A stretch of DNA of 64,000 nucleotides from contig NC_132971.1 of assembly GCF_047496725.1 (NCBI RefSeq), forward strand, positions 17,912,001 through 17,976,000, in the 5' to 3' direction. The translations under genes and the position numbers were made by a program. This DNA comes from Anoplolepis gracilipes. Taxonomy: Eukaryota; Arthropoda; Insecta; Hymenoptera; Formicidae. How positions within the stretch are numbered: the first letter of the stretch is position 1; each line of letters opens with the position of its first letter. Positions 51,070 to 63,690 of this stretch are shown here, piece by piece. The notes beneath the pieces are model-generated. The model had not been told where the DNA came from. It searched no databases and saw only the letters and a list, made by a program, of their open reading frames with translations.

Positions 51070-52948
51070 TAATATATACTTATTTAATTATTAATAAAAG
51101 AGTAATAATTTAACAATTAAATAAAAAAGACTTGAGCAAGTTTTGAGAAAATCTGTATTGCATGCATTTATAATTAAGAAAGTAGGAAGTGCACTGTAAA
51201 GTTTAAAATTTGTTACATAGAAGTTTTATAATTTATTTTAACATTTAAACGGAATTTCTCTTTTGCGTGTCGACTAAATAAATGGGAATTTTCTTATAGA
51301 TACTATTTTCACAAATAATTCAAAATGCAGGATTATATATCTGATATAATGAATTTCCTTGTTTTGTTTTTAAATAAGATTTATTCATTATATAAGTTGT
51401 CGGATATCAATTATAAATACCAATGTGTATTATTTTAACAATTATTAGCTCCAATAAAATTATACAATTTACTATAGAATTGTTTATCAAAATAAGTATT
51501 GTTTTATATGGATTTTATGCTGTTAATTATATATCAAATATTAAACATTATTAAGGATACAGAAATTTCTTATCTGTGTTATTCTTAAACAATTATTATT
51601 TTAATATAAGTTGTATGTATATTTTTATACTATTATTATGCTATTATAAAACAAGATTTAAACTATAATTTTCTAGAATTTTAAATAATGCATTATTTAT
51701 TTAAAATATTTTATTATTTAATTTATATTTTTTACTATAGTTTGTAGAATCTCACCAATGTTTTTTACGATTGGCACTACCACCGGCTTCGTAATTTCCA
51801 CGTGCTTGCTGATCGATACAGGTTGGGCGAATGTACCAACATTTCCCACATTTAATTTGTGATCTAATCCTATTTGAAGACCGTCACTGTTTCCAGAGGA
51901 AAACGATCCATAAGAAGAGATATCTTGGCGAACCTGTATGTTATTGGTGGAGCCATAATTTGTACCTCCATAACTAGATATTCTATGAAGATATAATAAT
52001 TAGAAACAACATAATAGGACGTACAATTTTAGGAAATAATAATTGTAAATACCAAATGTTTTCATTACATGCTTACCCATGCCATCCAGAATCATCCTCT
52101 TTAAAACTAGCAAATGTTGTTTTCGTTAATAAACATATAACGAGTATCTGTATAAAGAGAGAATAATTGAATTAATAAATGTTTTTACTTTAATCAATTT
52201 CTATTTTCAATATAATATCAATTTTTTGCAGTTAAAAAAATAAAAAATAACAAATTAAACCTTTGTTGTTTATTAATAAAAAGTTTTTATCTATAAAAAA
52301 CGTGATACACAGTTTTCTATGAAAATTGCAAAAACACATTTCAAGATTTGCTTTCAACAAAATTCTTTATCAATATTATTATTTACTATATATACAAAAA
52401 TATTATTTTTATATATGTATATAAATATATATATTTTAAATATTAAATATTTAAAACTTATAAAGTCCTCGAGATAGTATATATAAATTTAAATATATCA
52501 GTTCTCGCAGATAATACAAATTTAGGTATAATCACTTCTTTTTTTCCCTACTGTTACGTCAAGACTCTCAATAACTTAGTTCTATGACAAATGTACAAAG
52601 TAGAAAAACGTGACAAACATCTTTATTCGCGAGCAAACATTTAGAAACATTTGTCAAGGTATTCTTTCCTCTCTTCGAGGAGAGTGCTGCCGGCGACACA
52701 TCGTACTTGAATCATCACTTGCCGCATCGAGATGTCCGATATCTATAAAGCGCTACCGTTGTATCAGACGAGAGTATGGAAATATCGACAATCACTTTCG
52801 CCTATTGTTCGACATAAAGCCGGAACTCGCGCGCGAGCCGGGCGGACGCGCCATGAATCTCCGCTTCCGCGATTCCCACGCACACCCCGTTCCCCGGGCG
52901 CGCGGACCCTATTCGTCTTTTTCTACTTACTGGGGGCAGCCGGTGCAT
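50267..52948 (-). CDS. VPV-repeat secreted protein 5 (Vajk-like?)
   Basis: Four exons: 52931-52948 (MHRLPP, donor GTAAGT), 52077-52147, 51756-51982 and 50267-50586, 211 residues. The signal peptide is MHRLPP joined to ILVICLLTKTTFAS. The head is SFKEDDSGWHG followed by a Ser/Asn/Tyr/Gly-rich part (SSYGGTNYGSTNNIQ). The repeat part starts KHVEITKPVVVPIVKNIG and continues VPVAQPVAIPVPHPVAVTV, PIVKTIAIPVEKKVPYPIEK, VPITIEKHVPIPVEK, ending PYPIHIPVYKHIFHRR. The last exon aligns along its length with that of VPV gene 4, so the two are the closest pair. Exon 1 is less certain than the rest, but it has a strong donor, phase 0 and an upstream TATA box. Confidence 0.8.
51019..51065. repeat. (TA)n microsatellite
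   Basis: Interrupted TA run within the last intron of VPV gene 5. Confidence 0.85.
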
Positions 52949-53030
52949 TTTTCAGAACACGTCGCGATGAGATACGAGCGTGAACGGGACAACGAATGGG
53001 ATACTGCGGATTGATTCCGATGGATCGTCC

Positions 53031-53040
53031 GTCTTTATAC
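53031..53040 (-). promoter_or_regulatory. TATA box of VPV gene 5
   Basis: GTATAAAGAC on the - strand about 85 bases before the microexon start codon. It lies in a comparatively GC-rich flank (about 52680-53110). Confidence 0.75.
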
Positions 53041-53044
53041 ATGA

Positions 53045-56000
53045 CGCTTTCTCCCTCTCCCCTACTTATCTGGAGAGACGAGTCCGCGAGAGATGTCTTT
53101 CATGGAAACTAGACACGTATGCCGCACGTATATCCGATTAGCAAAACAGAAACTCTGCTTGAGCCTACTTGACTTGAGATCGTAACTTGACATTAAATCC
53201 AGTCAATCGTGTTTTTTCGATCGCAAACTGCGTTGTAATGGATGCTGCGAGCTGCAAAATTATACCTTAGCGATCCTTAATCGGACTGCTGCAAAATTTG
53301 ACGTCATTACTAAAAGGGATATTCCATAAATATTATTATAATTACTATAAAAATAAATATTATTATATGTAGTAATCTCTTTATTATAGTATATCAAAAT
53401 TGCAAACGCAGATATATATGTACATATGATATACGTATATATATGTATGTCATGATAATATATAATTTAAAATATTGATTATTGATACATAAAGAAATAA
53501 TCTTTTCAAAGAAATAAATAATCAATATAGTAATAGCAATAAAAAATAAGAATTAAATAATTATAATAATTAAATTCAATAATAATAATAATAATAAAAT
53601 GGAGGAAGTATATATAAAAAGATTATAGTATATATAATAACAAAGGTAAAAGATGTTGCAAATATTTATTTATATGTATAATATATATTATATGTATAAC
53701 AGATGTATGTGTGGATGATTAATAACTTGCATAAAAAACTGTGAGTTTATAAAAAGCAAATAAATCTCGACCAGAATTTGAATTAATAAAACAAAATGTA
53801 AATTAGTTAAAAATAGATAAAATAACGAAATATTAACGATCAAAATGTATAGTGGAATTGCAACGATTGTTTACAAGAGAGTGATTAAATAATAATTCAA
53901 TAAAGATTTTAATTTTTCTGTGGATTTTTATTCTAATTATTATAGATCTTATGGCAGATAGATGTAATAAAATTCAATGACCTATATTAAATGTCACTGA
54001 AAAATGCAATCTAAATAGCAACAAACGGTTGATGAACACGATAAGTGTCCGTATGAACTGGTCGTTATTTTATATGTGCTCGCACACGTATGAAAGTAAT
54101 TTTCTTTTCGCCAAGCGTTTTTGTTGTGCCATATCTGTAACAACCAGGCGTGGTAAAATGAAAATTATGTACGCATGTACATACACATTGATTTTCTGCA
54201 ACAAAGTGCAACTCATGATACATACGCTGATACGCATTTATGCGTCTTATCTTGCATTAGTTCTTGTACGAGCAAAAGAGAAATTATTCCTGTCTGTAGT
54301 AATGAAATCTATTTTGTTAATTATGAAGATTAACATTTATTTTAATATGTCAGTACAATAAAATTGTGAAAAAAGCTTTGTGTGCAAAAAGTATTAATAA
54401 AAAATCATTATCAATAAAAAATGTAACTATATACATAATAACTAAGTAATATTGCATTTATATGTATATATCTTTGGAGTTATTCCCGCGCGTAATAAAA
54501 TTATATCATGTCAAGTTTATGAAATTGTTTAATAAAACATGTATGTATATGTTTGATAGTTATAACTTCATTTTAGAATGTAAAAAATGAGTTTGTCCGA
54601 TTGATTTTTCCATAGGAAAGTTACAAATCAATACGTTTACACATAAAAATTGATAGCTTTATTATATAAATTCCAAAAGTTATACAAACACAATTATAGT
54701 ATATTTAAAATATGTATCATGTGTGAATATGATAGTAACGTCTTGTCATTCACTTAAAGGTATTATCGTATCTTAATCGTATCGCCTCACTTTTACGCTA
54801 ATGTATGCTATTAAAAAATCAGGTTGAAGCTAAATTCCAGTGAGAGTGGCTCGTGCACGCAATAATAAAGGAAAGCAAATAAAACTAGGCGAAGGAGAAG
54901 CTAACAAAAAGACTGGAATAGCAAAAAAGAAGAAAAGAACAACCAATGAAAGTATTATCCGGTGTGAAAGGTGTAGATCTCGATCATTAATACGGCAGCA
55001 TCTTCTCTAACTGCGTTTATTGCGGGAGGTGATGATGCGGAACAGATAATTGTCGTAACCTCTATGTTCATTGAACGCGCCTGAAGGTCGCGTAGTCATC
55101 CAAACATCTCTTCAATTTTAATAGCTTAAATGTTTTCCCAAAGCAATGTTTTACGCAAGCAAATTACTTTTCACATCACTTAATATTTACCACACAATTT
55201 TACAAATAATTATATATCGTTCAAGACAGCCGTACATTTATTTTATTTGATGTTTAAGAAATAAAAAAATAAAAAGATTTATATATTTCTCTGATGTAGA
55301 TATCATCTTATATGCTCATAATTGAGATCAAAAGGCAAATATACTGAATTCTTCATATCAGTTAGATATATTTAATGTTTAGAAAGTTCTTGTCATATAG
55401 ATATTATACATACATATACAAAATTATCTATATACTAATATTAATTATATTAAGCTCAATTAGTAACTGATTTATTCGTTATCAATCGTAATATCGGTTT
55501 ATCATATAAATAATAATTAAAAAATTTTTTTAGAAACGCTATTTTTTATATATTTTGTCGTTTTATTTTAAGTAATGTTTGTGTTCAATATTCTATCGAC
55601 GGTGAAAGTAACACGCGCAAAAGTGAAGACTTGACTGTCACACGCTCATGCTATTGAAACAAGATAGGTATGTATTAAAATACGCAATCTCTGTGATCTT
55701 TTCTACATATTGAATTATTGTTGAAACTTGAGAGAAATTTATCGCATTTTTTTTTGTTTTTTCAATGTTAAACTTGACACTTAACATCAAATAAATACAA
55801 ATTATACTATTAAAATTTAATTCGAGTAAAATTATACGATCTCGTCCAAATAATACGAGCTCCTCATTGATACGAAATCTACAAATCGAGATAACCAATC
55901 GGTATCATGAAAAATAGGCAATAATAAATAATATGAGAAACTTCGAAATAAAAAAAATATAACAAAGCAAATATATTTCTAATCAAAATTATATAAAATA

Positions 56001-58007
56001 AATAAACTTCTTGTGAGGCAAAATTAGGATTATGTATAAAAAAACAAACAATTAGTAAAGAATATGTTTTTATTAACATTGCAAGCAAATAGAAGACTGA
56101 TTGAAAATTTAGATCCTAATACATGATACCTATCATGTTTAACTGATATTTTATTTACTTGTCTTTGCCGAATCGTCATTAATACTATCTGTCAGACTGA
56201 TATAACTGTCATCTATTTTTTCATAGTGCCAGAAATTCGAAATAGCAGTTCATTAGTCTCGCAAATAAACGAAGAAAGAATGAAAGAAGAGTGCAACAGC
56301 TTTAAGGAGACGGAAAGAGCATGACTTTGATCGAACGACTTTCTTCCGTCGTAATTGCATGTGATTCATAAAACTGTGACAGCACCGTAAGGATGACAGC
56401 CAAGACGTGCGAGAAGGAAAACTATGAATAACTAAGAAAAGAAGAGATGAGTGAAAGGATCTAGATATGTTTTCCAGATGTGTGTACTCGTAGATTTAGC
56501 GAGAAGGAGTACGCCTAGGTGTGGTAGGATATATAGGCACTTGATTTCAACGTCACGTTCTACACAACCGAGCACTCAGACTTCCATTGTCCCGCCAATT
56601 CTTTCAGAAATGATACTGGAACTTTCACTATCTGTTTGTGCTAGAGAAGATATATTCTGGAAATGGAATAGATTAGTAATTTATAAAGCGAATCCTTTTG
56701 TGCATCTTGAGATATTTTTTAATCTCAGTAAGTAAAATAATTTCTGTAATTTTAAGTATCTATTAAATTAATATTTTTTAATCTCAGTAAGTAAAATAAT
56801 TTTTATAATTTTAAGTGTCCACTAAATTAATTAAGTAAAAAGTTATTTCTTAAGCTATTGTAAATATTTGCAATAAAATATAAAATATTTTTGCATGTTT
56901 CTGTATGATGCAAATACTATGCAAATAGAAAAAGTCTCATAATATAAATTATACTGTGACATTACATCATAATAATATCATCATCAATAATAAAGAGCTA
57001 AATATTTAAATAAGTATTGCCAACACAGATCGAATCTGTATTTTTAATTAGATTTTATAATTTTTCTAAAATCTTTAATTATTAGATTATTTAATCCATT
57101 TCAAGCATCAATAATATATGTATATCATACTTAAGCTTGTTTATTGTAATATCAAGCAGTATACGATTACATTTTTTTGTCCAAATTAATTTAAAATAAT
57201 TGTATAGTACAAATATTAATTTATTATATGTAACCAGCTAATTTAATATAAATATATTGATATTTTTTAATATTGTAATGCTCAATTAACTTAACTTTTT
57301 TTATTCAAAATACAATGTTAATATATCAACATTATTCTAATATATAACATATCTGATAAAAGGTTTTGCTTGCTTGCATGTTACAGCCTGTTAGTTGTGA
57401 TAATAATGTGTCGATTAATATAGCATAATGATTATTCGAGGAATATAACACAAATGATAATGTAATGTTTTACGTTCACTATTTCTATAGAAGAGGAAAA
57501 TATATTTTTGTCACGGTCATCGTAAAGGCTTCTCACGCTATCGTTTTGCACAATGAGCATTTGTTAACAAAAGTGGATTCTCTAGATTCTCTACAAAGAA
57601 ACTACATACTTATGTAATCAATGTAACTAAATATATATACATTTGTAGTAATTATATATACATATTATACATAACTAGAGATTTATGGCTGCAAATTAAT
57701 AAATACATTATTATAAATATTTATATATTATTGAATATCTGATAAGGATGTAAATAATTTAAAAGATTAAATAATAGTGAACATTTAAAGGATAAATTAA
57801 AAACTCACAAAATAAATTGTGTAAATAATTTTTATTGATGAAGAATTTTTATGCACAATAATCTTAAAAGAGAAAAAGAGAGAGAGAGAGAGAAAATATA
57901 TATTTGTAAAACTGTAAATGTGTGCTCTTTTTTATATATACCGTCACCATAAATGTCACCATAATATATCTCTGTATTAATACAAAATGCAATATTATAA
58001 AATAGTT
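53045..58007. other. Intergenic, about 5 kb
   Basis: Mostly AT-rich, no convincing gene. It contains AAT runs near 53580-53597, GC-richer patches near 53040-53280 and 54760-55110, and a 59-bp tandem repeat at 56712-56830. The last has a TATA-like GGATATATAGGC on the + strand near 56527 upstream of it. Confidence 0.45.
56712..56830. repeat. 59-bp tandem duplication
   Basis: Two adjacent units beginning ATATTTTTTAATCTCAGTAA, at 56712 and 56771, with a few differences (CTGTA/TATAA, AAGTATC/AAGTGTC). No coding role is seen. Confidence 0.85.
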
Positions 58008-59988
58008 TCAACTCCAAGGATGATGAATCGGTTTTTGTAAACTTGCTTGCTGAACTGCAGCTGCTATTGCATTTTCTTTTGCAGCTAATACATTCTTTTC
58101 CTGTTTAGACATTAATCAAATATAATAATATTAAGAATAAATATATATTAATATATAATATTTATAAAATTTATTTTCATATTTTAATTTAACTTTGTAT
58201 GTGTGCTATATAATTTAAATTATATAATATTTTAAAAAATTACTATGTCATTTTAAAAATTATAAAAAACTGCATTATATGATACTACCTTAGCTTCCTG
58301 TTCGCTCTGACTAATCTGTTTATCAACCTCTTGTTTTTGTAATTCTGCAGCAGTTTCAGCTGCGTTTCTTTGGATCGCCGCAGCTGCGGCGGCTTCTCTA
58401 GCTGCCGCTACTCTTTGTGCAGCTGCTACAGCTCCTTTTAGAGTTGCTAATCTTTGTTGAAGTGCCACAAGTTGTCGAGCGCTGGCTTTAGCTTCGGCTT
58501 CAACGTGTTGAGAAATTTTTTGCGATCTACATGAGAAAATATAAAATCATAGTACAAAATAAACGCAGTCGATATAATTTTACCATCTATGGGAATATGG
58601 TAAACATAATGAAGAGAACGAACAATCGAGTGAATTAATTATGCACCTGGCAGCAGCTTCTCTCGCTGCTATCTCCTTTGATAAAGCAATTTTCTGCTGA
58701 AACAACGCAGCTTGCTTCGCTTCCGCAACTTTATGTTGGGCAAAGACAACATTGTTATTTGCTTCTTTTGCTTGCTGAATCGCTTTCAAAACTTCCGGAG
58801 GATATGCGATGGTAGGCGTGCCAGGTACCGGATCCTTCAATGCCTGTCATGCAAATTAATGAAGAAAAGCAATTTTTTTTTAATCTTATGTGTAAGGTAA
58901 AGTTAAAAGAGATTACACACACGCAAATGTTGAATCAATATTATTTTTTTTTAATGCACAATTCGGAAAGAAATCACTATAAATCAAATGTTTATTAATT
59001 TTTTAAAATAAGTTTACAAATATGTTTTTTTAGTGTGAATAATATCTTAATTTGATTACTATTTTTTGATATAAGATAATGCAATCTGTTTAGTTATTTA
59101 ATTTTGCTCGATTTTTCTTAACCGAGTAGTGAAATTGTGCACGTGGGTAGGAGAGATTGCGCATGGGTAAAAAAGATGATTTTTAGTTTAAAAACAAATC
59201 CAAATTACTTATTTCCAAATTTCAAAATTTATTAGAATTTATTTTATTACTATAAATACAATGAATAATAATGGTATATTAATAATAATAGTAAATTAAA
59301 CAATAATAAAAATTGTTCTATCTTTATCTATCTTTTCTATTGGAATTTAAAAATGCGCAAACTCTCGTATTACATAACTTTTCCTTAGCTTTATCTTATA
59401 TACTAAATATTTATATAACAACATGTAAATATTATATTGTTGTTGCACAACTGCACATACCTGAAGTGCCACATTATGCGCGCCTTGAAATTGAACTTGC
59501 GCGAGCGCAATATCTGGGGTACTCAATGGATTCCAGGGTGAAGCCACAAGATTTGTGGGAGCCCACGACGCAGGACTGAATGCTGGCACAATTCCAAATA
59601 AATCAGGCGGCCCAAAAAATGCCACTCCACGCTTTTGCTTTTCTGAATTTGATTTTAGCTCCACTACAGATGCAACGGCAGATAGAAGTATAATCTACAA
59701 ATAAAAACTTGATTACTCTTCATTTTTACTATTAAAAATATAAATCAATTTTGTAAGAAAAAAATGTATAGTAGCTTCATAAACTTTAAAATATGTTTCT
59801 CTTTTCCTTTCTTTTTTTTGCAAAGCTTAAATTACAGAAGTTTAAAAAAATATACATTTATAAAACTTTTTTTAGCTGTTAATATATATGTATACATATG
59901 TTGCATAATTTAAAACGTTAAAAAGAATTTGCGTTTAATAAAGTTCAAAAATTTTTAATTGTCTAATTACCGTTACTAGAGTCTTCAT
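58008..59988 (-). CDS. Ala-rich coiled-coil secreted protein A
   Basis: Five exons: 59971-59988 (MKTLVT), 59461-59694, 58647-58843, 58289-58526 and 58008-58100, 259 residues. The signal peptide is MKTLVT joined to IILLSAVAS. The head has a dibasic KQKR site, then an aromatic/Pro-rich part (GVAFFGPPDLFG, SPASWAPTN, SPWNPLS) and ALQALKDPVPGTPTIAYPPE. From about residue 115 it is almost uninterrupted Ala/Glu/Gln/Lys helix with heptad-like spacing (AKQAALFQQKIALSKEIAA, EAAAAAAIQRNAAETAAELQ), ending HHPWS. I do not recognise the family. It resembles cuticular or silk-type coiled-coil proteins, but hymenopteran silk fibroin genes, as I recall them, are intronless, which argues against that. Closely related to the gene at 61906-63314. 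Confidence 0.85.
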
Positions 59989-60011
59989 CTTGATGGAATA
60001 CTGTTGATGAT

Positions 60012-60047
60012 ACTGAATCTTTCACAGTAAGCTCCTGATATATATAC
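60012..60047 (-). promoter_or_regulatory. TATA box plus TCAGT initiator of Ala-rich gene A
   Basis: On the - strand, GTATATATATC (60037-60047) and TCAGT (60012-60016) have normal spacing. The start codon is about 25 bases further on. The flank at 60227-60410 is also conserved with gene B. Confidence 0.85.
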
Positions 60048-60226
60048 AACCTGTGATACGAGAGAGAATGCTACAGCGTCTCTAAGATTCACATCATAGA
60101 ATTAATTAAAATTATTAAAGGTGTAGGTTAAAATTTCATGTAATCGAAACAGAATTATAGGTTCTCATTATCTAATGACAATTTTTTGAAAGACATATAC
60201 TGTACATTCACTACATATCAGATCAC

Positions 60227-60410
60227 TTAGAAATTGATAGCCTGGAAATTGACAGACAAAGATCATATCTCGTCCTCAATATCAGGAAGTAGTTATCCAA
60301 TAGTGAGTATGTAGCAAGTACTTCCGCTATCTTGAACATAGATGTTAGATAACTTTAGTTAATAGATATTGAGAGGACTTTCAATCTTCTTAATAAATAT
60401 TGTCTGCATT
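60227..60410 (-). promoter_or_regulatory. Upstream block shared by the two Ala-rich genes
   Basis: Shares with 63521-63690 the sequences GACAAAGATCATATCT, TCAGGAAGTA, TTATCCAAT, TATGTAGCAA, TACTTCCG and TTCTTAATAAATA in the same order. This is duplicated promoter-proximal sequence, possibly an enhancer. Confidence 0.65.
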
Positions 60411-60419
60411 TGTTGTTCG

Positions 60420-60652
60420 ATACGCCTCTATGAAAGTGAAACTAGAATAATACAAGTAATTATATAAAATATTTTTATTTGTATTTTAATATAACACAAA
60501 TAAAATTAAAACCATACATTTCTCTCTTTATAAAAAAAGAAATAAATAAGTTATATTATAAAAATAAAAAATATAGATCAAATACATATGTATTTTAATT
60601 AGCAAAAAGTATCAAAATAATATTAATATATGTTTAAATAATATGTTTAAAT

Positions 60653-60702
<50 letters not shown>

Positions 60703-61905
60703 AAATAAAGAGTAATACTGTTAATTTTTATATGATTAATAAGTGTAATAATAATGCTAAAGTACTAAAACCAGCATTTAAGTATAATAATATGCTAAAG
60801 TACCAAAAACAGCATTTAAATTTTTTTTATTTCAAACAATTATAATAAACTTAACATAAATTTTGTGTATCTAATTCCATATATTTTTTAAACTTAACAT
60901 ACATATAATTAAAAAACTGATAGTTTAAGTAAATTTTACATGTTTTTCAATTGTAATGTGTTTATTTATGAAAAAATATAAAAATATAAGAAGTGCATAA
61001 GAGAGTTTCAAGATTTTAATTTTTAAGATTTAGAAAAGTTTATATAACTGATTTTAAGCTAAAATTTCTAAAACATAAGTTGTGCTACCTTGATATTCTT
61101 AGTTATCTATCTCAATATTTTATGATATTTATAAGGAAGAATACAGAAAAGAGAGTTACAGAGCAATTTATCAGTCACACGATGATGTATTAAAATAAAT
61201 AACACACCTTTTTTATGTATTTTAGAAAGTTGTGATATTTGTATGATACTATAAAGCTAATTTTTTTAAATTATGCAGGGATTACATATTTCTTTAAGAA
61301 AGCAGAGATAAATAAAAAAATTGTAATGATGGTTTCTTTCAAGTTACATCTCCTTATTTTAAAGATCTTTTATTTAAAGAAAAAAATGTTAATATAAGTT
61401 CAAAATTGACAGACAACTCCGTACAACGTATCGAGATTTTTGTTTTTACATGGTAATTGGAAACTAATTCTGTAATCATAATTCATTTACGAGATACTCG
61501 GACCGACATAGAGATTCTTCGATATAATTTAATTACTGCGCTACGAATATTGTATATAGTAAGACGATTATATGTAAACAATAAACTATACAAGCGAGAA
61601 TTATATGTATATTTACTAAACGGCATTTCTATTTATGAGTAAAAGTCAATTAGAAGAATATATAAGCTTATTATAATTGCAAATACAAATAAAAACGCGC
61701 ATTAATATACTGTTATACTGAAAGAGTGTAAATGAGTAAGAGGTTATTGATTAAAATCCAAAAAATAAACTTTATATTAACTTTTTTGTGGTAAAACAAT
61801 TTTTATTTTTATAATAATTACAAAATATCCATAAAACGCTATAGATGTCTCTTAATGTACCACCACCATAAATGTATTCTTATATTAATAAGCGCAAAAT
61901 AATTT
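60420..61905. other. Intergenic between the Ala-rich paralogues
   Basis: AT-rich. A (GA)n run at 60659-60701 and a local repeat of GCTAAAGTAC..AAA..CAGCATTTAA near 60755 and 60791. No gene is seen. Confidence 0.5.
60659..60701. repeat. (GA)n microsatellite
   Basis: Uninterrupted GA run of about 43 bases. Confidence 0.95.
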
Positions 61906-63314
61906 TTAATCCCAAGGATAATGCTGTTTTTGGAAACTCGATTGATGAACGGCAGCTGCTATCGCATTTTCTTTCGCAGCTAATATATCCCTTTCCTGTA
62001 ATTAAATATAATTTATTAAATGTTGAATTTACATTATAATAATAACATAAGAAATAATGTAATAATACTTTTATATAATAAGATGTAGAGAAAAATTATA
62101 TATTGAAATTTTGTATATATTGTTACCTTAGCTTCTTGCTCGCTCTGATTAATCTGTTTATCAACATCTTGCTTTTGCAATTCCGCCGCGGTTGCAGCTG
62201 CGTTTCTTTGAATCGCCACAGCCGCAGCAGCTTCTCTCGCTGCCGCTACTTTCTGTGCAGCTGCTGCAGCCCCTTTTAGGGTTGCTAATCTCTGTTGCAG
62301 CGCTACAAGCTGCCGAGCGCTGGCTTTAGCTTCGGCATCGACATGTTGGAAAATTTCTTGCGACCTGCATGAAATACAATAGTGTAAGTTGCAACGTCAC
62401 GATTTGTGGAAATATGCCAAACATAACGACGGAAAACGAAATAAATTAATTATTCGTACCTTGCGGCAGCTTCCCTTGCCGCTGCCTCCTTTGCTAATGC
62501 GATTTTTTGCTGAATTACCGCGGTTTGCTTCGCTTCTGCAACTCTGTGCTGGGCCATAGCAACATTATTGTTCGCGTATTTTGCCTGTTGAATCGCTCTC
62601 AAAACTTCCGGCGGATATGCGATGCTAGGTGTACCAGGCGCCGGATCCTTTAAAGCCTGTTGTTTAAATTATTAATATATTTTTTAATATATTTTAATAT
62701 AATTTAAAATAGTTTGTAATATATTTTTTAAATCACGAATACGATTGTATGTCTTGTATTATTTTGCAGCGGTATGTAAATATATAATAAATGCTCATAC
62801 CTGAAGTGCCACATTATGCGTGGCTTGAGCTTGAACTTGAGCAAGCGCTATATCTGGATTGCTCAATGGATTCCAGGCTGAAGGTGCAAAATTCGAGGGA
62901 GCCCACGATGCAGGACCGAATGCTGGTACAATCCCAAAGAAATCAGGCGATCCAAAAAATGTCACTCCGCGCTTTTGCTTTTTAGAATCTGATTTTAGTT
63001 CTACCACAGACGCAAAGGCAAATAGAAGCACGATCTATAAATAAATATTTAATTATTTTTTATTTTACGCATTAAAAAATACAAATATTGCAAGAAAACT
63101 GTGTAAAATAATTGTTTTTAATTTTAAAATGTATCTTGAAAACAGCTTGCATTACAAATTAGTTATATAAGAACATGTATTTTTTATTTGTATTAAAATC
63201 ATGTATATATGATTTTAAATATTTTATACAATTAAATATTATTAAATATTTTATAATATTATTTATATAGATTTAGTCGAACTAAAAATATATTACCTTT
63301 ACCAAAGTCTTCAT
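61906..63314 (-). CDS. Ala-rich coiled-coil secreted protein B
   Basis: Five exons: 63297-63314 (MKTLVK), 62801-63034, 62460-62656, 62127-62364 and 61906-61995, 258 residues. The first four exons have exactly the same lengths as in gene A (18, 234, 197 and 238 nt). The signal peptide is MKTLVK joined to IVLLFAFAS. The layout matches gene A: KKQKRGVTFFGSPDFFG, WAPSNFAPSAWNPLSNP, ALKDPAPGTPSIAYPPE, then an Ala-rich helix (AKQTAVIQQKIALAKEAAA). It differs at the C terminus (QKQHYPWD instead of QKPIHHPWS). No stops or frame breaks, so both copies are probably functional. It is the last gene seen in the one-directional array. Confidence 0.85.
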
Positions 63315-63338
63315 CTTGCAAGGAATATTGCTGATAAT

Positions 63339-63374
63339 ACTGAACGTTTCATGATGGGTCCCTGGTATATATAC
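63339..63374 (-). promoter_or_regulatory. TATA box plus TCAGT initiator of Ala-rich gene B
   Basis: On the - strand, GTATATATAC (63365-63374) and TCAGT (63339-63343). Same layout as gene A, with the start codon about 25 bases further on. Confidence 0.85.
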
Positions 63375-63520
63375 AACTTTTTGTACACGAGAGAATGCTT
63401 TTGCGTCTCCGAGATAATCATAGAATCAATTAAAATTATTATAGGTGTACGAAAGGTGTCTAATAATATTTTTTTTTTTTGGAAAATACATGCTATACAA
63501 TCATTGCACATGAGGCTACT

Positions 63521-63690
63521 TACGATCTGGAAGTTGATGGACAAAGATCATATCTTGTTTTTGAATTCAGGAAGTAATTATCCAATGATGATTATGTAGC
63601 AAATACTTCCGTTGTCTTCATAGGTAAACTTATTATATTTAACAGATATTGAAAGTATTTTCTAGTTTCTTAATAAATACTGTTTATAAA
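63521..63690 (-). promoter_or_regulatory. Upstream block of Ala-rich gene B, shared with gene A
   Basis: Counterpart of 60227-60410: same ordered motifs, with scattered differences. Sequence after about 63700 is AT-rich without visible features. Confidence 0.65.

Noticed and set aside
52610..53014. 134-residue open frame on the + strand
   Set aside because: It overlaps the GC-rich promoter and first exon of VPV gene 5 on the other strand and has no family features. The open frame is explained by base composition.
56451..56735. Possible small gene on the + strand with a TATA-like GGATATATAGGC near 56527 and an ATG at 56610
   Set aside because: The frame is short, lacks a convincing signal peptide or homologue, and I found no downstream exons. 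Kept only as a note.
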